A DNA stretch of 64,000 nucleotides from positions 62,001 to 126,000 of the forward strand of contig JASLPY010000001.1 of NCBI GenBank assembly GCA_030744755.1, written 5' to 3'. The notes under the pieces are model-generated. The model searched no databases. It was not told the DNA's origin and worked only from the letters and a program-made list of their open reading frames with translations. The translations under genes were made by a program, and so were the position numbers. Source of the stretch: Kiritimatiellia bacterium (GTDB lineage Bacteria > Verrucomicrobiota > Kiritimatiellia > UBA8416 > JADHWI01). Below, one piece after another: positions 52,812-64,000 of the stretch; position 1 is the first letter of the stretch, and each line of letters starts with the position of its first letter.

Positions 52812-53756
52812 CTAGAATGGCCCGCCGATTCCCATTCTCAGGAAGACCTGCTTGTCGATGTCAACGCTGTCGTCGGATTCCTCTTCCTGCCTGCCAAACT
52901 CAACGCCCCGACTGAATATGCTGCCAATCTCGCCTATCAGCTGGATTTCATCGGTAAGGCTGTAGGAAAGTCCCCAGTAGGCGTGAAAATCCTCAATGGT
53001 TATGGTGTCCCTGTCAAAGGAGCCTTTCTCCCGTATGGAAAAGGTATCACTGCGCCAATCCAAACCGAGGTAGCTTCGCCAGTAACGGTCAAAGAAACAG
53101 GTCAACCGAGACTCGGGCAATCCTGCCCTCAGTCTGAGCCATTCGGAGATCTCCCACTCAAGTCCCAGAATGGGCATCACTTCCCTCTCAAACCCTATCC
53201 TCAGTTCCAAACCGGCAATGCCCGACAACTTTGGGTGCAACGCCCCGATACCTGCGCATGAAAAGGGAAGAAAGAAGGCATCCGAGTCTATTTTCTCTAT
53301 GTCCGAATAGATCCCCGGCCTGACTCTCACCTGGAGCGCCGACCCGTTGACATAGCGCCAGGTCCAGCCCATATCCATGGACAGCTCGAGGAGCTGGTCC
53401 GGAAGTTTCAATCCTGCGGACTTGAGAAAAATGATACTCTTGAAATCGAGATCCAGGTCGAGGTCCGCCATCAGAAAATCCTTGAAGAAGGCGACTCGCC
53501 GCCATTCAGCACCGAACTCGAGCACACCGCTCTCGCCGTATCCGGTGAAATCTGATGCGGGAACCACTTCGAGCAAGACCTCGTAGGCATTGTCCAAATG
53601 CCTGTCCAGTATCTGGCATTGCCCCGAACGAGGTCCGCTCGAAGGCATAGAGGGCATCGAAGATATCGACGGCCATGAGCGTTCCTGGGCTGAAGACGTG
53701 CAGGCCATTATGCACACGATTCCGATGGCGATTACTGTCGAGAGAATTCTGTTCAC
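52812..53756 (-). CDS. Outer-membrane beta-barrel-like protein of unknown function
   Basis: The GTG at 53756 has AGGAG six bases upstream and gives 314 residues with a signal peptide (about 1-23, ending TSSAQER). The mature part begins with a Ser/Pro/Met-rich linker. It then has many alternating-residue strands rich in aromatic residues (LELSMDMGWTWRYVNG, WLRLRAGLPESRL, YWRSYLGLDWRS). The chain ends in Phe (GIGGPF), as outer-membrane barrel proteins usually do. No family name is recognised. It is transcribed in the same direction as epmA-efp, 132 bases behind epmA. Confidence 0.65.
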   Translation of the reverse strand: MNRILSTVIAIGIVCIMACTSSAQERSWPSISSMPSMPSSGPRSGQCQILDRHLDNAYEVLLEVVPASDFTGYGESGVLEFGAEWRRVAFFKDFLMADLDLDLDFKSIIFLKSAGLKLPDQLLELSMDMGWTWRYVNGSALQVRVRPGIYSDIEKIDSDAFFLPFSCAGIGALHPKLSGIAGLELRIGFEREVMPILGLEWEISEWLRLRAGLPESRLTCFFDRYWRSYLGLDWRSDTFSIREKGSFDRDTITIEDFHAYWGLSYSLTDEIQLIGEIGSIFSRGVEFGRQEEESDDSVDIDKQVFLRMGIGGPF

Positions 53757-53775
53757 CTGTCACTCCTGTATTCCG

Positions 53776-53794
53776 TTGCCCTAATTTCGGGCAA
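53776..53794. terminator. Hairpin between epmA and the barrel protein gene
   Basis: TTGCCC and GGGCAA pair perfectly around a seven-base loop, about 95 bases after the epmA stop and 20 bases before the next start. No T-tract follows on the transcribed strand, so it may be a leader hairpin of the barrel gene instead. Confidence 0.35.
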
Positions 53795-53888
53795 GACATC
53801 GCATCAAATGACCGCACCGCCACGGGACATGCGATCGCATTTGCAGCGTAGTGTAGTGCACTGGACACGTGGGGTCTAGTGCCATATG

Positions 53889-54803
53889 TCAAACAAAAGT
53901 GCGCACCTGATCGATAGATTCTGCACCCGTTATTAGCATGACCAGCCTGTCTATACCCAGGGCTACACCGCCGGAAGGAGGTAAACCGTCGAGATCACGA
54001 AGAAAGGCCTCGTCAATCGGGTAGACTTCCTTACCCATCGCTTTTCGCCGCGCCGCACAGGTCTCAAACCGTTCACGCTGTTCGGCAGGGTTGGTAAGTT
54101 CGCTGAACGCATTCGCCAGTTCCATCCCGGCAATGTAGAGCTCCCAGCGTTCGGCGACATCAGGGTCACCGGGCCGCCGTCGGGCCAGGGCGGCAAGTGC
54201 CACGGGATAGTCCTTCATGATGACAGGCGTAGTGCAGTCCAGGTGTGGTTCGACTTTGTCAACAAGGTCGAGATCGAATCGATCCGCATCAAATGAGACA
54301 AAAGGATCCCAGCCGGCATGTTCCCGGAACGCGTCCCTAACTGAAACCACCGGCCAGGTGCCCGTAACATCCCTCTCTCTGCCGGCATAGATAAACCGGG
54401 TAGTTCCAGTTACCTCCTCAAAGACAAAAGGAAGAAGTCGGCGCATGTCGTCGAGAATGTCCAGGTAGTCAGCATCCCGGCGATACCATTCGAGCATGGT
54501 GTACTCCGGGTTGTGTTTTGCTCCCCGCTCTCCTTTGCGAAAGCAGGGGCCCAGCTCAAAAACACGATCGATTCCCTCTGCAAGAACCCGTTTGAGGGCA
54601 AGTTCGGGAGAGGTCCTGAGGTACATACTTCCCGAAGGCTCGGCGTCTATGTTGAGTTCCAGGGCGGGACATTTGATCCTGACGGGCGTTTCGACCTCAA
54701 CGAAGCCGTTCGTGAGGAAGAAAGAGCGTACAGCACTGAGAACCTGGCATCTTGCGCCGAGAATGCCGGCTCGACTGGGAACGGCTGTTGATGCTTGAGC
54801 CAT
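53889..54803 (-). CDS. epmA: EF-P beta-lysyltransferase EpmA (GenX/PoxA)
   Basis: The 304-residue protein is a class II lysyl-tRNA-synthetase-like catalytic core without the anticodon-binding domain. It begins FLTNGFVEVETPV and has motif 2 FELGPCFRKGERG with HNPEYTMLEWYRRD, and motif 3 SGGVALGIDRLVML. In E. coli this enzyme attaches (R)-beta-lysine to a lysine of elongation factor P, which then relieves ribosome stalling at polyproline. efp lies 52 bases upstream on the same strand, so modification enzyme and substrate share a transcript. The lysine 2,3-aminomutase EpmB that makes beta-lysine is not in the window. Confidence 0.93.
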   Translation of the reverse strand: MAQASTAVPSRAGILGARCQVLSAVRSFFLTNGFVEVETPVRIKCPALELNIDAEPSGSMYLRTSPELALKRVLAEGIDRVFELGPCFRKGERGAKHNPEYTMLEWYRRDADYLDILDDMRRLLPFVFEEVTGTTRFIYAGRERDVTGTWPVVSVRDAFREHAGWDPFVSFDADRFDLDLVDKVEPHLDCTTPVIMKDYPVALAALARRRPGDPDVAERWELYIAGMELANAFSELTNPAEQRERFETCAARRKAMGKEVYPIDEAFLRDLDGLPPSGGVALGIDRLVMLITGAESIDQVRTFV

Positions 54804-54855
54804 AATCGGAATGAATGCGGCCAGGGCCTCCCGACGGGGTATGGCAGCTACTGAG

Positions 54856-55419
54856 CTACTTCTTGCTCACCCTGTCCGAGTATTTGCCGGTCCTGGTGTC
54901 AATCTTGATAAGGTCGCCCTCGTTGACGAATATCGGAACCTGCACCTCGTACCCGCCTTCAACAGTTGCCGGTTTCAGGACGTTTGTCGCCGTGTTTCCA
55001 CGAGCACCGGGCTCCGTCTTCGTAATGATCTTCTCAACGAAATTCGGAAGGGTGACTTCAACGGGCATGGCATTGTAGTAAAGAATCTCTACTTCCAGAT
55101 CTTCCTCGAGGAAGTAGCGGTCATCGCCCAGCACGTCCGCGGAGACGAGCACCTGTTCGTAATTTTCATCCATGAAGACGTACTGGTCCCCATCAACATA
55201 GGAATAGACGAGAGTCTTCTGGCTGAGCGCGGGTTTTCCGACCTTGTCATTGGACCGGTAGGTCCTGGTCATGGTTGATCCATTCAGCAGGTTCTTAAGT
55301 TTACAAGTGTAGAGAGCTTGTCCCTTACCGGGCTTTGTGAACTGGAAATCCGTAATGACGTAGGGAGCTCCCTCAGTCTCTATTTTCAGTCCCTTTCTCA
55401 GGTCAGATGCGCTGAACAT
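54856..55419 (-). CDS. efp: Elongation factor P
   Basis: I chose the ATG at 55419 (GGAG six bases upstream; an ATG four codons earlier overlaps that site). The product has 187 residues, the normal EF-P length, with the three beta-barrel domains. The acceptor loop FTKPGKGQA has Lys32, equivalent to the beta-lysylated Lys34 of E. coli EF-P, and the adjacent epmA makes this modification likely. The C-terminus ends TRTGKYSDRV, as usual. EF-P binds between the P and E sites and helps peptide-bond formation at consecutive prolines. Confidence 0.96.
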   Translation of the reverse strand: MFSASDLRKGLKIETEGAPYVITDFQFTKPGKGQALYTCKLKNLLNGSTMTRTYRSNDKVGKPALSQKTLVYSYVDGDQYVFMDENYEQVLVSADVLGDDRYFLEEDLEVEILYYNAMPVEVTLPNFVEKIITKTEPGARGNTATNVLKPATVEGGYEVQVPIFVNEGDLIKIDTRTGKYSDRVSKK

Positions 55420-55489
55420 ATTTTTCTCCATGGTCTTACCGGGCCCAAACGTGGCACCGGTTGGTTTCTAGCACCGCAAGATGTGGCAC

Positions 55490-55519
55490 ACCCTAGGCTT
55501 AACTGCCTTTGGTTGTCAA
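55490..55519 (-). promoter_or_regulatory. Candidate promoter for efp-epmA
   Basis: On the minus strand, TTGACA (55514-55519) is separated by 18 bases from TAGGGT (55490-55495). The -35 is perfect but the -10 is weak. It lies about 70 bases upstream of the efp start. Confidence 0.4.
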
Positions 55520-55566
55520 TAATCGTGTTCCCATGCCACTTTAGGGCACATTATTGGACCCCGGGC

Positions 55567-55595
55567 TTGCCTTCCACATATGACGTACGTATACT
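55567..55595 (+). promoter_or_regulatory. Promoter for gyrB-gyrA
   Basis: TTGCCT (55567-55572), 17 bases, then TATACT (55590-55595), one base from consensus. It gives a leader of about 25 bases that carries AAGGGTG five bases before the gyrB ATG. Confidence 0.6.
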
Positions 55596-55623
55596 CACCC
55601 TAATACTATATATAGAAGGGTGA

Positions 55624-58059
<2,436 letters not shown>

Positions 58060-58064
58060 TACCT

Positions 58065-60614
58065 ATGGAACCTGACATCCCTAAAGACCGTACTTTCAAC
58101 ATCAATATAGAAGAGGAGATGAGCTCCTCCTATATCGATTACTCGATGAGCGTAATTGTGGGGCGCGCCCTCCCGGATGCCAGGGACGGTCTCAAGCCTG
58201 TACACCGGCGGGTTCTCTTCGCGATGAAAGAACTCAGCAACTTCCATAACCGACCCTTTAAGAAATCCGCGCGTGTTGTTGGTGACGTCATTGGTAAATA
58301 CCACCCCCACGGTGATACGGCAGTCTACGACACCATAGTGCGAATGGCCCAGAACTGGTCGATGCGATATCTGCTTGTCGACGGGCAGGGGAACTTCGGT
58401 TCCCGCGAAGGAGATTCCGCGGCCGCCATGCGTTACACCGAGGTAAGGATGGATCGCCTTGCCGAGGAGCTTCTTGCCGATATTGATAAAGACACGGTCG
58501 ACTTTGGCCCCAACTACGACGAATCACTGGAGCAACCCCTTGTATTGCCATGCAAGATCCCTAACCTGCTAGTGAATGGTTCGACCGGCATCGCGGTGGG
58601 CATGGCTACGAATATCCCTCCCCACAACATCAATGAAGTCATTGACGGCGTTATTCACGCAATAGACAACCCGGATGCAACCGTTTCCGACTTGATGACT
58701 TACATAAAGGGACCGGACTTCCCGACCTACGGCATCGTCTGCGGCATGGCGCCCATTCATAGCATGTATGCAAACGGACGGGGTGCAATCAGACTCCGCG
58801 GAAGAGCCCATTTCGAGGAGCTCAAACAGGGGCGGGAACGTATCATCATTACGGAGCTGCCATACCTCGTTAATGCCGCCAAGCTGGTTGCGGACATTGC
58901 TGGATTGGTGCAGAACAAGGTGGTTGAAGGAATATCGGACCTCCGGAACGAGTCAAACCTCAAGGAACCGGTACGGATTGTCGTTGAGCTCAAGAAAGGC
59001 GTCATCCCGGATGTCATCCTCAACAACCTGTATAAGCACACGCAGCTTCAAACCACGTTCGGCGCCAACATGGTGGCTATCGTCGACGGCAAGCCCAAGA
59101 CTCTCAACCTGAAGGAATTCGTCGACTGTTTCGTTAATCACCGTTTTGAAGTTGTGACCCGCCGTACGAAGTTCGAACTGAGGAAGGCCGAGGCGCGCGC
59201 ACACATCCTCGAGGGCCTCAAAATTGCCCTCGACAACCTGAGCGAAGTCGTCAAAACGATTCGATCGGCAAGCAACCGCGATGACGCCCGGGAGAAACTC
59301 ATATCGAGATTCGGGCTCACCGATATCCAGGCCAAGGCCATTCTGGAGATGAGGCTGTACCAGCTTACCGGCCTTGAGCGGGATAAGATCGAAGAGGAAT
59401 ACCGCCAGGTCCAAGAGCGGATAGCCTACCTCAGGGAACTGCTGGATGACGAAAGAAAACTCTACGATCTCATCAAGGAAGAACTCCAGGAAATCAGGGC
59501 CAAGTACGGCGATGAACGTCGAACCGAGATAACTACGGCCCAGGACGATGTCAACATCGAGGATCTCATCGCGGATGAGCCGTGCATCATAACGATTTCA
59601 CACAGCGGATACATCAAGCGCGTTCCCCATGACACGTACAGGGCTCAGCGGCGTGGAGGAAAGGGCGTGGCGGGTATGGCCACGAAAGAAGAGGATTTCG
59701 TGAAGATGGTCTTCGCCGCCGAAACACACGACAGCATGCTCTTCTTTACATCGGGCGGACGAGTCTACATTGAGAAAGTCTACCAGATTCCCGAGGCCGG
59801 ACGTGTATCCCGCGGCAAAGCTATCGTGAACATGCTCAACCTGCGTGAGGATGAGAAGATTGCCGCAATGATCCGGACACGTGAATTGCCGGATGACAAG
59901 CACATGGTGATGGCAACGGAGAGGGGCGTCGTCAAGAAGACGAAGATGTCCTCATTCCGTAACGTACGACGCGATGGAATCATCGCCATCAATATCGACG
60001 AAGGCGACCAGCTCATCCAGGTTAAGGTCACCGACGGCGAAGATGAGATCATGCTTGCCACCGAAAAGGGAATGAGCATTCGATTCACCGAAAAGCAACT
60101 CCGCGACCAGGGCCGCGCTACCCGTGGCGTCCGGGGCATAAGACTTCGCGAAAACGATAAGGTCAAGAGCCTGGAAATAGTCGACACGTCCTCAACTTTC
60201 CTCGTGTGCACCGAGAACGGCTATGGCAAACGCACTTCTTTTGATGAATTCAGACTCACCAACAGGGGCGGAGTCGGGATCATTGCCATCAAGACTTCCG
60301 AAAGAAACGGCCTGGTGGTGGGCGCAGAGGCAGTAATGCAGGACGATGCGCTGGTGCTGATCACATCCAACGGCAAGATGATAAAGATGGCGGTTGACGA
60401 CATAAGCGTCATAGGAAGAGCCACCCAGGGCGTACGGCTGATCAACCTTGATGAAGGTGACAGGCTGGTCTCCGCATCGGGGGTGGCCCCGGATGAAGAC
60501 GAGGATATCGAAGAAGGCGAAGAGACGGACGCCACCGAGAACGCCCTGCCCGAACAAGATTTTTCGGCGCCGGAGACGGCAGAACCCGGTGGCGACGAAT
60601 CTCAGCCAGAATGA
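58065..60614 (+). CDS. gyrA: DNA gyrase subunit A
   Basis: The 849-residue protein has the breakage-reunion domain with [13 protein letters not shown] and the quinolone-pocket segment [11 protein letters not shown] (Thr85 where E. coli has Ser83). The DNA-linking Tyr124 lies in [11 protein letters not shown] coiled-coil gate follows. The C-terminal six-bladed pinwheel begins near 510 and contains the GyrA box AQRRGGKGV, which separates gyrase from ParC. The last about 45 residues form an acidic, Glu-rich tail. It is cotranscribed with gyrB. Thr at the quinolone position is natural in several bacteria and is not proof of acquired resistance. Confidence 0.97.
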   Translation: MEPDIPKDRTFNINIEEEMSSSYIDYSMSVIVGRALPDARDGLKPVHRRVLFAMKELSNFHNRPFKKSARVVGDVIGKYHPHGDTAVYDTIVRMAQNWSMRYLLVDGQGNFGSREGDSAAAMRYTEVRMDRLAEELLADIDKDTVDFGPNYDESLEQPLVLPCKIPNLLVNGSTGIAVGMATNIPPHNINEVIDGVIHAIDNPDATVSDLMTYIKGPDFPTYGIVCGMAPIHSMYANGRGAIRLRGRAHFEELKQGRERIIITELPYLVNAAKLVADIAGLVQNKVVEGISDLRNESNLKEPVRIVVELKKGVIPDVILNNLYKHTQLQTTFGANMVAIVDGKPKTLNLKEFVDCFVNHRFEVVTRRTKFELRKAEARAHILEGLKIALDNLSEVVKTIRSASNRDDAREKLISRFGLTDIQAKAILEMRLYQLTGLERDKIEEEYRQVQERIAYLRELLDDERKLYDLIKEELQEIRAKYGDERRTEITTAQDDVNIEDLIADEPCIITISHSGYIKRVPHDTYRAQRRGGKGVAGMATKEEDFVKMVFAAETHDSMLFFTSGGRVYIEKVYQIPEAGRVSRGKAIVNMLNLREDEKIAAMIRTRELPDDKHMVMATERGVVKKTKMSSFRNVRRDGIIAINIDEGDQLIQVKVTDGEDEIMLATEKGMSIRFTEKQLRDQGRATRGVRGIRLRENDKVKSLEIVDTSSTFLVCTENGYGKRTSFDEFRLTNRGGVGIIAIKTSERNGLVVGAEAVMQDDALVLITSNGKMIKMAVDDISVIGRATQGVRLINLDEGDRLVSASGVAPDEDEDIEEGEETDATENALPEQDFSAPETAEPGGDESQPE

Positions 60615-60642
60615 TTCCGCGAGCACATCAGAAAACCCTGTA

Positions 60643-60722
60643 ATCCTGAGCGAAGCGGAGCGGAGTCGAAGGATCTCCGGGCTCACTGAACCACGAGATC
60701 CCTCGACAAGCTCGGGATGACA
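60643..60722. repeat. Inverted pair of ATCCyGAG...GTCGArGGATCTC half-sites
   Basis: The forward arm (60643-60677) begins ATCCTGAGC and ends GTCGAAGGATCTC. The reverse arm (60695-60722) is GAGATCCCTCGAC, AA, GCTCGGGATGACA. The arms pair with two G-T-tolerant differences around a 17-base centre. The same half-sites recur at 62409-62530 in the other relative orientation. Confidence 0.65.
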
Positions 60723-60806
60723 CTCACCAACCGTTGGCTACCGTGAAGATTATGGTGATGCCACAGAGGGTACTGACGAGATGCTCTGGTTCTAGATCGT
60801 TCCGTT

Positions 60807-61751
60807 TCAGGACCGCCCGTCACCGTGGGTTTTGAAGTACTCAATCACCTGCATCAGACCTTCTTCAACAGGCACCTTGGGTTCCCAGCCCAGCTTCTCC
60901 CTTGCCATCGTGATATCCGGCTGCCGTACCTTAGGATCGTCAACCGGCAGCGACTTGTGAACTATTTCTGAGTCGCTTTCTGTGAGCTCTATGATCTTCC
61001 TGGCAAAATCGACAACCGTCATCTCCCTGGGATTGCCGATGTTCACGGGGCCGGTCTCACCACTCGTTGCCAGGGCATAGATGCCGGCAATCAGGTCAGA
61101 AACGTAGCAGAAGCTACGCGTCTGACTTCCATCGCCAAACACCGTAAGGGGTTCGCCCCGAAGCGCCTGGTTTACGAAAGCCGGCACGACCCGCCCGTCG
61201 TAGGCCCGCATACGCGGTCCATACGTGTTGAATATTCGTACGATCTTTGTGTCAACGTCGTGATACGTGTGGTACGCCATTGTCATGGCTTCGGCGAAGC
61301 GCTTCGCCTCATCGTATACTCCCCTCGGGCCCACCGGGTTCACGTTCCCCCAATAGGATTCCTGCTGGGGATGAACAAGGGGGTCGCCGTACACCTCGGA
61401 TGTTGACGCCAGGAGAAAAATGGCCTTCTTTTCGCGAGCCAGACCCAGGGCTTTGTGGGTACCCAGGGCGCCCACTTTCAGAGTCTGAATCGGCAATTCC
61501 AGGTAGTCGATTGGGCTGGCCGGCGACGCAAAGTGGAATATGAAGTCGATATCCCCGGGAAGGTACAGGTACTCGGTGACGTCCTGCTTTATGAACTTAA
61601 ACGAATCGTTCCCGGAAAGGTGCTCTATGTTCGCCACGTTGCCCGTAATAAGATTATCCATGCATATAACGCTGTGACCTTCAGCGAGAAGTTTGTCACA
61701 GAGGTGCGATCCAAGGAATCCTGCACCACCGGTTACAACGGTTCTAGGCAT
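60807..61751 (-). CDS. UDP-glucuronate decarboxylase (UXS-type SDR)
   Basis: The 314-residue extended SDR protein has the NAD-binding [13 protein letters not shown], the signature [12 protein letters not shown] and the catalytic YDEAKR (YxxxK) with upstream STSEVYGD. Later come [19 protein letters not shown] and GDGSQTRSF, all characteristic of UXS enzymes. They convert UDP-glucuronate to UDP-xylose through a 4-keto intermediate. Length matches bacterial UXS. The GmhB-like gene lies 29 bases upstream on the same strand, so they may be cotranscribed. UDP-xylose would feed lipopolysaccharide or capsule synthesis. Confidence 0.88.
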   Translation of the reverse strand: MPRTVVTGGAGFLGSHLCDKLLAEGHSVICMDNLITGNVANIEHLSGNDSFKFIKQDVTEYLYLPGDIDFIFHFASPASPIDYLELPIQTLKVGALGTHKALGLAREKKAIFLLASTSEVYGDPLVHPQQESYWGNVNPVGPRGVYDEAKRFAEAMTMAYHTYHDVDTKIVRIFNTYGPRMRAYDGRVVPAFVNQALRGEPLTVFGDGSQTRSFCYVSDLIAGIYALATSGETGPVNIGNPREMTVVDFARKIIELTESDSEIVHKSLPVDDPKVRQPDITMAREKLGWEPKVPVEEGLMQVIEYFKTHGDGRS

Positions 61752-61780
61752 CTAAACACCCCCTTCCTTCTTCTTAGAAA

Positions 61781-62308
61781 CTAGCATCCGAGCAGTCTCC
61801 TAACCACACCGCTCAATTCAGCCATCGACCCGACCTTGAAATCCGCCTGAGATCTTGCATCCCCTTCGGATACAAGTACGGTTCTGCAGCCCGCGCTCTT
61901 TCCCGCCTCGATATCCCTTTCCTGGTCTCCAATCATCCAGGACTCGTCCATATCGATGTTGTGCCTGCGGGCGGCTTCCAGCAGCATTCCCGGCTGGGGC
62001 TTCCTGCAAGTGCATTGCCCTTCATCGTGGGGACAGTAGATGACATCGAGCAGCGCCAGGTCATACTCATTGTTGAGGACCCGCTGGAGGTTTTCGTGAA
62101 TCCTCTCTACCTCACCCCTGTCCAGAATGCCACGTGCAATCCCCCGCTGGTTCGAGACGATCACGGCATCAAAGCCCATGTCCGTTACCGCACGTAGAAC
62201 GTCAACAAACTCCGGCAACAGAACGAAGTCTTCCCAACGCTCGACATATCCAGGGCCGGGCGACTGGTTCACAATGCCATCCCTGTCAAAGAAAACACAC
62301 TTCCTCAT
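61781..62308 (-). CDS. HAD-IIIA phosphatase, D-glycero-D-manno-heptose-1,7-bisphosphate phosphatase-like (GmhB)
   Basis: The 175-residue protein begins with the HAD motif FFDRDGIVN, with the two catalytic Asp residues. It then has [10 protein letters not shown] and the zinc-binding loop [18 protein letters not shown], whose Cys-His set defines the GmhB group, and ends motif 3/4 in [17 protein letters not shown]. In LPS heptose synthesis GmhB removes the C7 phosphate from heptose 1,7-bisphosphate. Size is usual for GmhB (about 180-190). It lies next to the UXS gene, consistent with a cell-envelope sugar role. Confidence 0.85.
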   Translation of the reverse strand: MRKCVFFDRDGIVNQSPGPGYVERWEDFVLLPEFVDVLRAVTDMGFDAVIVSNQRGIARGILDRGEVERIHENLQRVLNNEYDLALLDVIYCPHDEGQCTCRKPQPGMLLEAARRHNIDMDESWMIGDQERDIEAGKSAGCRTVLVSEGDARSQADFKVGSMAELSGVVRRLLGC

Positions 62309-62377
62309 GGATACCTCTTGTACAGCTTCGGCTCCTGGTTTGGAAGTTCAAAGTCCGATCTCACTTGTCTCAAGGGT

Positions 62378-62544
62378 GTGTTGCCCAAACCGAAAGAGCG
62401 CCTTCGGCGAGATGCTTCGACAAGCCCGCCTGCAACGCTGGCGCAGCACTGCGGGCAGGCTCAGCATGACATTGTTTCACGAAACACAACGATATCGCCA
62501 CTGTCATCCCGAGTGAAGTCGAGGGATCTCGGTTTGGGCAACAC
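62378..62544. repeat. 167-base element bounded by perfect 16-base inverted repeats
   Basis: GTGTTGCCCAAACCGA (62378-62393) returns as its exact reverse complement at 62529-62544. Inside lie the reverse arm GAGATGCTTCGACAAG (62409-62424), a GC-rich palindromic stretch (62425-62459, GCCCGC/GCGGGC ends), CTCAGCATGACA, and then the forward arm TGTCATCCCGAG to GGATCTC (62502-62530). There is no coding content or transposase, so it may be a nonautonomous mobile element or a nested repeat. Confidence 0.65.
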
Positions 62545-62548
62545 GCCG

Positions 62549-63913
62549 TTAGGGCTTGTCCACAATCGTGAAGACCTTCTCCGTGAATACCTGTTGGCTG
62601 ACGAACCCCGTGCTTCGGGCAACAACGCGGAACCTGTGTTTGCCTTCGCTCAAACCGCTAGTGTCGAGCCATAATTCCGGCTCCCTGGCCACTATCTTCC
62701 CGTCCAGCAGGCAAGTGAAACGTCGGTATCGTCGCGCATCCTTTCCAGTCATCCTGGCAGACACGAATATTTTGCCTGGTGTAAGCTCTCCGGCAAGGCC
62801 GTCGATCTCAACAACGGCATCCTTACCGCCCCACGGAGAGGCAAGAGGTTCACCTACGAGTAGAATCTGCAGGGGGCAGCGTAGAGATTGGTAGAAACTT
62901 TCTATCATCGTGCATCCGGCGGCGTAATGAACGTAGAATCGGGCGTGGGGAAACTTTGTCCACAGGGCGTATGGTTCGGTAGCCGTACCACTCGAAGCAG
63001 TCACCCCGGACTCAAGCCAGGCCGACAGCTTAGTTTGCCCTGCGGCGTGGAACATCCCTCCCATACTTGTCAGGTGCTCGGCCATGCATCCAGGCAGATA
63101 TGAACCGGAATTGGCAGGTGTTACATGGGGACGCCCCGCAGCAAGGCCTATTATTCTCTGCCCAGTGTCAGGAAAGCTCTTCACAATCCGCGCTTCGACC
63201 CCGTAACGCTTCAACTCGGTCACTGCCGCCTCATATTCCCACTCGCGGCATCTCGATCGAATGTCGTCGCTCTTAACAAAGTAGACCGTGCCGGACGGTG
63301 AGGTGCCGTCAGAGAGTACCCCTTTCTTGAGGTAATCACGAATCTTCTCCACGGAATTGCCCCTGTTGCCCGAGTAACCCAGCAGCATGCTTGGCACCGG
63401 CATATCACCGCGCAGGCTCTCCTTCGAGAAATCGAAGGTCTGTGCATAGTGGGCCACGCCCCCCGGCCTGTCGGGACCACCGAAAAGAGCCGACCTGTAA
63501 AGGCCCCGCTTTATGTCCATGAGTTCGGGCACTTTGCCCTTTGTGAACGTGATGCCCTGGATTGACATCTTCGGAGAAGTATCAACCCTCGTGGGAAAAT
63601 CAACCGAGTAGATCCATGCGAGGATGTGATCGTCAATACCCCTATCTTTCATCGCACTAACCGCGGGATCACGAATCAGCTTGTTGAATTCATCTACACT
63701 CATCTTTGGCGGATCGATGGATACGGATGAAGCAAGGTCGAGATAAAGCACGTTCTGGGCGGGTACCTGGCGAAGCTTCACGAACTCCGAAGCAACCGTT
63801 CTGGAGTCCTTAGAAGCCCGGTTAACAAGTACCAATAATTCATGAGGCCCGACCGCATGGGCCGTTGCAACGGCAAGCCAGAGCATTGTGATCACGAGAT
63901 TGATGCGACTCAT
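62549..63913 (-). CDS. Exported TIGR03790-type protein of unknown function
   Basis: The 454-residue protein has a signal peptide (about 1-20, ending TAHAVG). It then shows GPHELLVLVNRASKDSRTVA, QVPAQNVLYLDLAS and, near the end, AAGCTMIESFYQSLRCPLQI followed by LLVGEPLASPWGG. These motifs match the TIGR03790 family of PVC and some other bacteria, whose role is not known. The C-terminal about 90 residues form a beta-sandwich-like domain (GELTPGKIFVSARMTG, GKHRFRVVARS). The gene ends four bases from the boundary of the 167-base inverted-repeat element and is transcribed alone. Confidence 0.82.
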   Translation of the reverse strand: MSRINLVITMLWLAVATAHAVGPHELLVLVNRASKDSRTVASEFVKLRQVPAQNVLYLDLASSVSIDPPKMSVDEFNKLIRDPAVSAMKDRGIDDHILAWIYSVDFPTRVDTSPKMSIQGITFTKGKVPELMDIKRGLYRSALFGGPDRPGGVAHYAQTFDFSKESLRGDMPVPSMLLGYSGNRGNSVEKIRDYLKKGVLSDGTSPSGTVYFVKSDDIRSRCREWEYEAAVTELKRYGVEARIVKSFPDTGQRIIGLAAGRPHVTPANSGSYLPGCMAEHLTSMGGMFHAAGQTKLSAWLESGVTASSGTATEPYALWTKFPHARFYVHYAAGCTMIESFYQSLRCPLQILLVGEPLASPWGGKDAVVEIDGLAGELTPGKIFVSARMTGKDARRYRRFTCLLDGKIVAREPELWLDTSGLSEGKHRFRVVARSTGFVSQQVFTEKVFTIVDKP

Positions 63914-64000
63914 GGCGGGAAGTCTACTTCAAGCGGCTGAGATAGGCAATAGAGAGCAGGCTGCAGTCGGGTGTGGGGTGTCTCGAACGCAGACCGTGCG

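Noticed and set aside
62378-62544. Complete insertion sequence
   Set aside because: No transposase frame fits in 135 bases and no target duplication is seen; listed as a nonautonomous repeat.

Overview
The window reads as a chromosomal segment of a PVC-group bacterium, most like Kiritimatiellota, Lentisphaerota or a related Verrucomicrobiota lineage. This is inferred from gene content, not from a marker tree. The signs are many exported glycosidases and sulfatases, F5/8-type C domains, DUF3604, TIGR03790 and apiosidase-like proteins, a DUF2723 membrane protein, and conventional Gram-negative housekeeping genes (gyrBA, obg, efp, grpE-dnaJ). I saw no rRNA or tRNA gene, CRISPR array or transposase gene.

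Positions 1-9243 hold a tight minus-strand run of exported carbohydrate-active proteins. In transcription order these are a GH123-like protein, a GH29 alpha-L-fucosidase, a heparinase II/III-like protein, a broken sulfatase and a GH2 enzyme that runs off the left edge. Together they look like a locus for degrading a fucosylated, probably sulfated glycan. Positions 9719-14307 carry an exported methyltransferase, a DUF1232/J-domain fusion and the trkA-trkH potassium uptake pair. Positions 14369-37376 form a second accessory region: a sulfatase, an EamA transporter, a toroid-like lipoprotein, a PQQ-type propeller, GH42-like and apiosidase-like proteins, an M3-type peptidase, a DUF3604 protein, an ABC transporter with an EF-hand membrane partner, a second GH29 and a very large tandem FAD oxidoreductase.

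Positions 37527-43141 are the most interesting part. A polyprenol-phosphate-mannose synthase, a UbiA-family polyprenyl-phosphate transferase and a 1307-residue DUF2723 (TMEM260-like) multi-pass protein sit in one probable operon. A near-consensus promoter lies so close to the first start codon that the mRNA may be leaderless. I read the operon as a candidate lipid-linked glycan or protein O-mannosylation system.

From 43322 onward the content is mostly core: grpE-dnaJ-rsmE, a STAS protein, three GT4 glycosyltransferases, rplU-rpmA-obg, an outer-membrane-like protein, epmA-efp, gyrB-gyrA, then UXS and a GmhB-like phosphatase (nucleotide-sugar and heptose metabolism) and a TIGR03790 protein. Several spacers carry paired inverted repeats, some with compensatory stem changes. 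They resemble REP/REPIN-like dispersed elements and may be a genome-wide feature.
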